Part shown: in pieces, positions 58,641-64,000 of the stretch
Layout of the letters: each line of letters opens with the position of its first letter
Numbering within the stretch: the stretch's first letter is position 1
DNA from: Chiridota heheva
Taxonomy: Eukaryota > Echinodermata > Holothuroidea > Apodida > Chiridotidae
Length of the DNA: 64,000 bases
Direction: 5' to 3'
NCBI GenBank assembly: GCA_020152595.1
Contig: JAIGNY010000327.1
Coordinates: 1,195,001-1,259,000 of the forward strand
Made by a program: the position numbers and the translations under genes
The notes under the pieces: model-generated
What the model was told of the DNA's origin: nothing
Databases searched by the model: none
Seen by the model: only the letters and a program-made list of their open reading frames with translations

Positions 58641-59609
58641 TTCTTTTTTAATCTAATGTGACTATAATACCCATGCAGAGTGATAAGAAGCCAAATGGAA
58701 ATTATTTGATGAGAACCAGGTAGCACTCACTTTATTAAAAAAGATCATCTTAATTGATAGGTATTTGCTTCAAATGAGAAGAGGGACCGTTTGATTTGAG
58801 AAACTGATAACCAGGAGGCTTGGTTCTACAAAACTATCCGCTTAGTTGAATACAGTATGGTCTTGGTGGGAAGGTGCAGATAACAGGAATGCGTTGATGG
58901 AGTGAGAGAGGATGTGAACTTATGGAATATATTAATCATTAAATTCAACTACTCGTGCAGAAGATGAATGATTTCACTTGCATTAAGAGTAGGAAGATGG
59001 AAATTGCAGTTAACCGTAGGGGAAAAGAAATAAATTGGTCGAGGAATTTGATGAAGGGCCGTTCATAGGATTATAAATGATTTGATTTTAAGGATGGAGA
59101 TACTGGGATGGGACTATTAAAGTGATTGATCTTGGAGGGAGGGAAGGGTTGGGTATTGAAATTAGTGAAAGGTGTTGGTTCAAGGCTGCATAATAGTGGT
59201 TCTGTCCTGGATAAATGCTATAGTTGTCAGGGATAGTTATAATTAAGTTAAAAATTAATAAATGGAAACAAGTGGAAGGATCTAGAATAGTTGTTTCATG
59301 GTTAAGGGACTCACATGTTTGTGAGAGATTGTTTAGAAATGTATGAACTTGCAAGAAATAGAGACATACAGGATAGAGTGCAATGTGTATATGGGTTGAT
59401 TGTATTGGATTGAGGGTATAGTGTACCAAGAAAGTACCTACTTAACAACATTACAGGTTTTGGAACAAAAAACAATTTCTCCCCAGAATGAATATAAAAT
59501 TGATTTCAATTGGGTAAGGTGGTTGTTGCATTAAGTACAAAGTGGTAGATATATTAATGTTGTTGCAGAAAGATGGGTTTGTTGTTGGAGTAAGACGAGT
59601 TTGTTGTTT
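58641..59609. other. Intron 3, no clear feature
   Basis: No gene. The segment before 59610 may be the more degraded upstream part of the LINE relic, but no motif is readable. Confidence 0.4.
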
Positions 59610-60130
59610 GGCCAAGCATATTTTCAACATATCAGCCAGGGCTGGACAGAAGCTTGGAGCCCTCAGGAAGGTTGCTAACAAACATGATATTAAAGGAAGA
59701 GCTAGTCTTTAAGGCCCAGGTCCGCATTGTCTTGAAGTGCGTCTCACTATGCTGAATGGGTGGGTGCCTCTAAAACCTCTCTTTAACCTACTTGACTCTA
59801 CCCAGAGTATAGCAATGTGGATCATTGAGGTGACCGAATATGAGGCAAGAATGAATCTGAACATCCCCATTCTTCATCATAGATACCAAGTTGCCAACAC
59901 AGCTGTTTTTGCAAGATGCATTCAAGTTTGTGTGCTCCAGACCTGAAGGTGATGCTTTCTTAGCCATACCAAATCAGATAAAGAACCTACTCCAGTCTGT
60001 CTATGCCAAGTCATGCACTCAATGAATGTACTGTATTGCAATAGCAGGAGTTTAAAATACATCGCAGAACAGTTTTCCAGACAGTTTTGCTGAAGAGATT
60101 CACTACAAAGGAGCCCAGTCCTTCAACACT
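59610..60130 (+). pseudogene. LINE reverse transcriptase C-terminal relic
   Basis: Reading across frameshifts gives the region downstream of the RT catalytic core found in Jockey/CR1-type LINEs: ISARAGQKLGALRKVANKHD, then KAQVRIVLKCVSL, then NLLDSTQSIAMWII, LNIPILHHRYQVANTAVF and later SLSMPSHAL and RSLKYIAEQF. The KAQVR..LDS.Q..A....LNIP.LHHRR.VA pattern is typical of this group. At least three frameshifts; not functional. Different family from the LINE at 22780-25190 (no RNase H). Confidence 0.82.
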
Positions 60131-60284
60131 CTGTGCATCTTCATCTTTCTCCCAGCACCATGACGTAGCAGAGGATTCTTTCATTCTAATTCTAAGCCAC
60201 AGTGAACCATTGATTGGCCCATGAGGACTTTTAATATAGTGCCTTGTTGCCGATAGATACTTGTGTTTGGCCTACTGTTGTCCA

Positions 60285-60420
60285 GGCCCCTAGTTTCGCT
60301 TTTTTAAAGGGTGCTCCATACTGCCCCTCATTGCATCCACCCTGCCACTTTTCACTAGGCACTCTACATTTTGATAATAAAAAATATACTTTTGAGAACT
60401 ATTTTGCATTCTTTTCATTC
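60285..60420 (+). repeat. Dispersed repeat, family G, copy 1
   Basis: caggcccctagtttcgcttt, ggtgctccatactgcccctc and ttttgagaactatttt match 63876-64000 in direct orientation. Confidence 0.85.
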
Positions 60421-60569
60421 TTATTTCAGGTAGTGGCGCAGTGGGTCATGTTTCACTGCAAGGGCATTTTGGCTCCCCTCCCCCCAAAAAATGCTCATAC
60501 ATGAGTAAAACATTTGGCACATCTAAAATTGGCATGCACCGCTTTGGGTATTGCTTAAATCAGTGTTTT

Positions 60570-61140
60570 AAATATATTGGCGAAGCCCTGGTAGCAATCC
60601 ACGGAGCAAAACCCCTGCATTTCATGTGATTTTCATTGCAGAATATTGCTTAATATTGTGTAAAATTCAAGGTCTTAAGTTTGGTAGCAGAAAATTACTT
60701 AGAATTGTGTCAAATCTAAAGGGACGAAGCCACTGGAAACTCTGTGCTTCTCATAATTTTGGTAGCAGAAATTACTTGAAATTGTGTCAAATCTATAGGC
60801 GAAGCTCTGGTAGGAACCCAGGGGGCAAAGCCCCAGAAGCCCTACGTTTCTTGTAATTTTGATAGCTGAAAATTGCTTTAAAATGTGTAAAATCTATGGG
60901 GCGAAGCCCCCGGAAGCCCTGCATTTCTCATGATTTTAATAGCAGAAAAGTTCTTAACATTGTGTCAAACTGTCAAATTCAGGAGCGAAGTCCTGGTAAG
61001 CACCAAGGGAGCAAATCTCCCGGAAGCTTAGCGATGTTTGGCGCGATTTTGGTATAAGAAAATTGCTTAAAATCGTGTCAATTCCACTGACTAAAGTTAC
61101 TTCAAAGGAATACACATTTTGGAAGGAATGTTCAAATGTA
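60570..61140 (+). repeat. Degenerate tandem repeat (gcgaagccc.ggaagc unit)
   Basis: Four to six diverged units of roughly 75-130 bp, each with a gcgaagcc block, a gcatttctcatgattttgata block, a gcagaaaattgcttaa block and a tgtgtcaaatcta block. The last 260 bp (about 60880-61140) are duplicated after the neighbouring minisatellite. Confidence 0.8.
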
Positions 61141-61204
61141 CAGTAGGATCTTCCATTGATTATAATCCCTTACAGAACAATGAGCTTATGACAAGCTCGT
61201 CAAC

Positions 61205-62402
61205 AATAAGACTAACAGAAAATTGCTAGCAGAGCATTGCTGGTAGAACATTGCTGGCAGAACATTGCGGGCAGAACATTGCTGGCAGAACATTGCTGGC
61301 AGAACATTGCTGGCAGAACATTGCGGGCAGAACATTGCTGGCAGAACATTGCTGGCAGAACATTGCTGGCAGAACATTGCGGGCAGAACATTGCTGGCAG
61401 AACATTGCTGGCAGAACATTGCTGGCAGAACATTGCTGGCAGAACATTGCTGGCAGAACATTGCTAGCAGAACAACATTGCTGGCAGAACAACATTGCTG
61501 GCAGAACAACATTGCTGGCAGAGCAACATTGCTGGCAGAGCAACATTGCTGGCAGAACAACATTGCTGGCAGAACAACATTGCTGGCAGAACAACATTGC
61601 TGGCAGAACAACATTGCTGGCAGAACAACATTGCTGGCAGAACAACATTGCTGGCAGAACAAACAGAACAACATTGCTGGCAGAACAACATTGCTGGCAG
61701 AACAACATTGCTGGCAGAACAACATTGCTGGCAGAACAACATTGCTGGCAGAACAACATTGCTGGCAGAACAACATTGCTGGCAGAGCAACATTGCTGGC
61801 AGAGCAACAGCAACATTGCTGGCAGAACAACATTGCTGGCAGAACAACATTGCTGGCAGAACAACATTGCTGGCAGAACAACATTGCTGGCAGAACAACA
61901 TTGCTGGCAGAACAACATTGCTGGCAGAACAACATTGCTGGCAGAACAACATTGCTGGCAGAACAACATTGCTGGCAGAACAACATTGCTGGCAGAACAA
62001 CATTGCTGGCAGAACAACATTGCTGGCAGAACAACATTGCTGGCAGAACAACATTGCTGGCAGAACAACATTGCTGGCAGAACAACATTGCTGGCAGAAC
62101 AACATTGCTAGCAGAACAACATTGCTAGCAGAACAACATTGCTAGCAGAACAACATTGCTAGCAGAACAACATTGCTAGCAGAACAACATTGCTAGCAGA
62201 ACAACATTGCTAGCAGAACAACATTGCTAGCAGAACAACATTGCTAGCAGAACAACATTGCTAGCAGAACAACATTGCTAGCAGAACAACATTGCTAGCA
62301 GAACAACATTGCTAGCAGAACAACATTGCTAGCAGAACAACATTGCTAGCAGAACAACATTGCTAGCAGAACAACATTGCTAGCAGAACAACATTGCTAG
62401 CA
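61205..62402 (+). repeat. Three-phase minisatellite (14-bp, then 17-bp units)
   Basis: 61205-61470: about 18 copies of a 14-bp unit agaacattgctggc, some with gcgggc. 61470-62105: about 37 copies of a 17-bp unit agaacaacattgctggc, with scattered gagcaac variants. 62105-62402: about 17 copies of a 17-bp unit ending gctagc. All six long open frames across it are repeat read-through. Variant order (agaac, gagc pair, insert aaacag or acag) repeats near 61520-61665 and 61786-61812. Confidence 0.97.
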
Positions 62403-62665
62403 ATGTGTCAAATCTATGAGGCGAAGCCACCGCAAGCTCTGCATTTCTCACAATTTTGATAGAAAATTTCTTAATATTGTGTCAAACTGTCAAATCAGGG
62501 TCGAAGTCCTGGTTATCGCCCAGGGGCGAAGTCCCCGGAAGCTTACGTTTTTTGGTGTGATTGTGGTATAAGAAATTTGCTTGAAACGTGTCAATTCCAC
62601 TGACTAACTGACTATAGTTAGTTCAAAGGAATATACAATTTGGAACGAATGTTCAAATGTAGGTG
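62402..62665 (+). repeat. Duplicate of 60880-61140 beyond the minisatellite
   Basis: The same series of blocks appears: tgtgtcaaatctatg.ggcgaagcc, gcatttctca, ttgtgtcaaactgtcaaat, gaagtcctggt, ggtataagaaa, gtgtcaattccactgac and ggaatgttcaaatgta-like. The copies differ by scattered substitutions and small indels. Confidence 0.88.
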
Positions 62666-63875
62666 CCCATTAACTAAGTGTCTTTAGCTGGGGTTCTAAG
62701 ATGATTTTCATGTTTTTGATGTAAGATTGAAGCTACGAGACAAGAAAACAAAACATTTACAAAGTTTGTTTTGTAAATGATACAAATTGCAGAAGTTGAG
62801 AATAGAAAGTACATCAAAATATATTCTCAGGACAATTTTTCCACCCTGTGAGCATTTGGCGCCCTCTCAGAAAGCGTCACCAGAGAAAAGTTGCCACCCC
62901 CCTCCCCTAGCTCCTGTGCCACCACACCAATGATTACAGTTCCCCAATAAAACAAAAGATACTACAGGGACATGACTTGTTTTGGTTACTGTACTCCCTT
63001 ATTTACATTTTAAGTGTGCCCTTGATGCACCTGTTCATTAGTGATGCCCTGCCCATTTCTGGATCAAGCTAGGGGTTTGTGTACCTCATGTACTTAGCAT
63101 TTTATCAAAACAAACATAAAGTTCATCAAAAAATGAGGTTTTTTTCTTGGAGTATGATGAGTTTGTTGAAAATAGGGTAGGTTATGTTATGTAGGACATG
63201 GGCTCGCTGACAGGTAAAAATTATTCAGTCAAAAAACAACTAGGCCAAGTCAACATGCAAATTGAAGTTAAGATTGATTTTGGAAACAGAATAGTTGGTG
63301 CTTGAAAAAAGGATAGAATATTGCAATGATTTCCTTGTAAATTGAAAAAGAGCTGCAGGGAATGGGAGATAAGGATTAAAGTCAACTGAAGAAAAGGTTA
63401 GTTTATGTATTTAGTTGCACATTGTTTACATTCCCGGAAGCTTGCGTTTTTTGATGTGTGAAAGGGAATCATGGTATGAAAAAGAGGATTACTAGTTTTT
63501 GAGTGCTTGGTCAGCAAGTCAGCCATCTGTGAACTTCAATTTAGATGAAATTTGCTGTAGTAGGTGTTCTGGCTTTCTTGTTTTTGATCCTCATTTTCAC
63601 ATGTCCTTACAAGCGCACCCAACATTTTTTGACTGATAACATAATTTATTTTATTTATTTCATTAATTTGAAGACTTAAAAAAGTACTCAAATTTTGTTA
63701 CATTCCGTACTATTATTTGTAGGCATGTACCGGATCTAAATTTTTGGATTCGGCTGGAACCAGGTTTGACCGGATCTTAGATGAAATCCGGCCGGATTTT
63801 ATTTAGCCGGACTGGATTTTTCCCTTACAAAAAAAGATATCATCAACATCAAAATTTAACCACCCAAATATGTCA
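62666..63875. other. Intron or flank, no feature seen
   Basis: No gene. A local gccggatt/ccggatc cluster near 63760-63820 is noticeable but short. Confidence 0.4.
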
Positions 63876-64000
63876 CAGGCCCCTATAGTTTCGCTTTTTC
63901 AGAGGGGTGCTCCACCATGCCCCTTGTTGCCTCCACCCTGCCCCCTTTCACTAAGAGCCCTACATTTTATTCACATAAAACATACTTTTGATAACTATTT
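63876..64000 (+). repeat. Dispersed repeat, family G, copy 2 (cut by window edge)
   Basis: Direct match to 60285-60420: caggcccctatagtttcgct, gtgctccaccatgccccttg and acttttgataactattt. Continues past the window. Confidence 0.85.

Noticed and set aside
61186..62145. Open frames of 200-300 codons on both strands
   Set aside because: Stop-free reading in several frames on both strands is forced by the 14/17-bp repeat; there is no start context, domain or unique sequence.

Overview
The window looks like animal nuclear DNA: AT-rich, no dense coding, GT-AG introns, tRNA-derived SINEs, non-LTR retrotransposon relics and many short terminal-inverted-repeat (TIR) elements. One SINE 3' part resembles SINE tails I associate with echinoderms and other marine deuterostomes, so a marine invertebrate deuterostome, perhaps an echinoderm, is my best guess. 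That assignment is inference.

The only host gene I can support is the 5' part of an RMND5 (RMND5A/B, yeast Gid2) homologue on the + strand. RMND5 is a subunit of the CTLH/GID E3 ubiquitin ligase. Three exons are visible: exon 1 at 10725-10863 (start codon), exon 2 at 32163-32308, and exon 3 at 35734-35871 (LisH motif). They join in frame to about 141 codons. The CTLH and RING parts are not recognisable here, so the gene probably runs past the right edge. Intron 1 is 21.3 kb, intron 2 is 3.4 kb and intron 3 appears to exceed 28 kb. Most of the window is therefore intron.

Left flank (1-10724): two fold-back elements (1685-2193, 5407-5947) that both end in CAGTTCGG, a TIR element whose end has expanded into a 22-bp minisatellite (2530-3400, 4288-4458), a tRNA-SINE (6366-6546), a hairpin palindrome (7248-7320), a 22-bp minisatellite (9286-9450), and a transposon-like stretch with a perfect cAMP response element about 580 bp upstream of the RMND5 ATG.

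Intron 1: a 53-bp minisatellite (12010-12945), copy 1 of a TIR transposon family I call TE-A (13588-17095) carrying a hAT-like insertion, another hAT-like element (18744-19309), three TTAA-type miniature elements (20965-22537), a broken RNase H-bearing LINE (22780-25190) with a 490-bp tandem duplication beside it, two DR1 hormone-receptor-type motifs, a large fold-back (30049-30516), and a 34-bp minisatellite that grades directly into a SINE and appears to be its amplified tRNA-like head (31131-32085). Intron 2 holds a TIR element and a piggyBac transposase fragment.

Intron 3 to the right edge: TE-A copies 2 to 5, with copies 3 and 4 arranged head to head as a 4.2-kb imperfect palindrome; long (TA)n tracts around a CpG-rich degenerate repeat block (40741-42870); a 24-bp minisatellite split by a hAT-like element (51843-53290) with an inverted outlier (55594-55735); tandem 243-bp units each containing a 101-bp piggyBac-type element (54400-54994); a LINE reverse-transcriptase relic (59610-60130); and a 1.2-kb minisatellite with three successive unit types (61205-62402) bracketed by a roughly 260-bp duplication.

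The main theme is repeated conversion of transposon parts (a SINE head, a TIR end, a whole miniature element) into tandem arrays, together with long inverted repeats inside the introns of one housekeeping gene.
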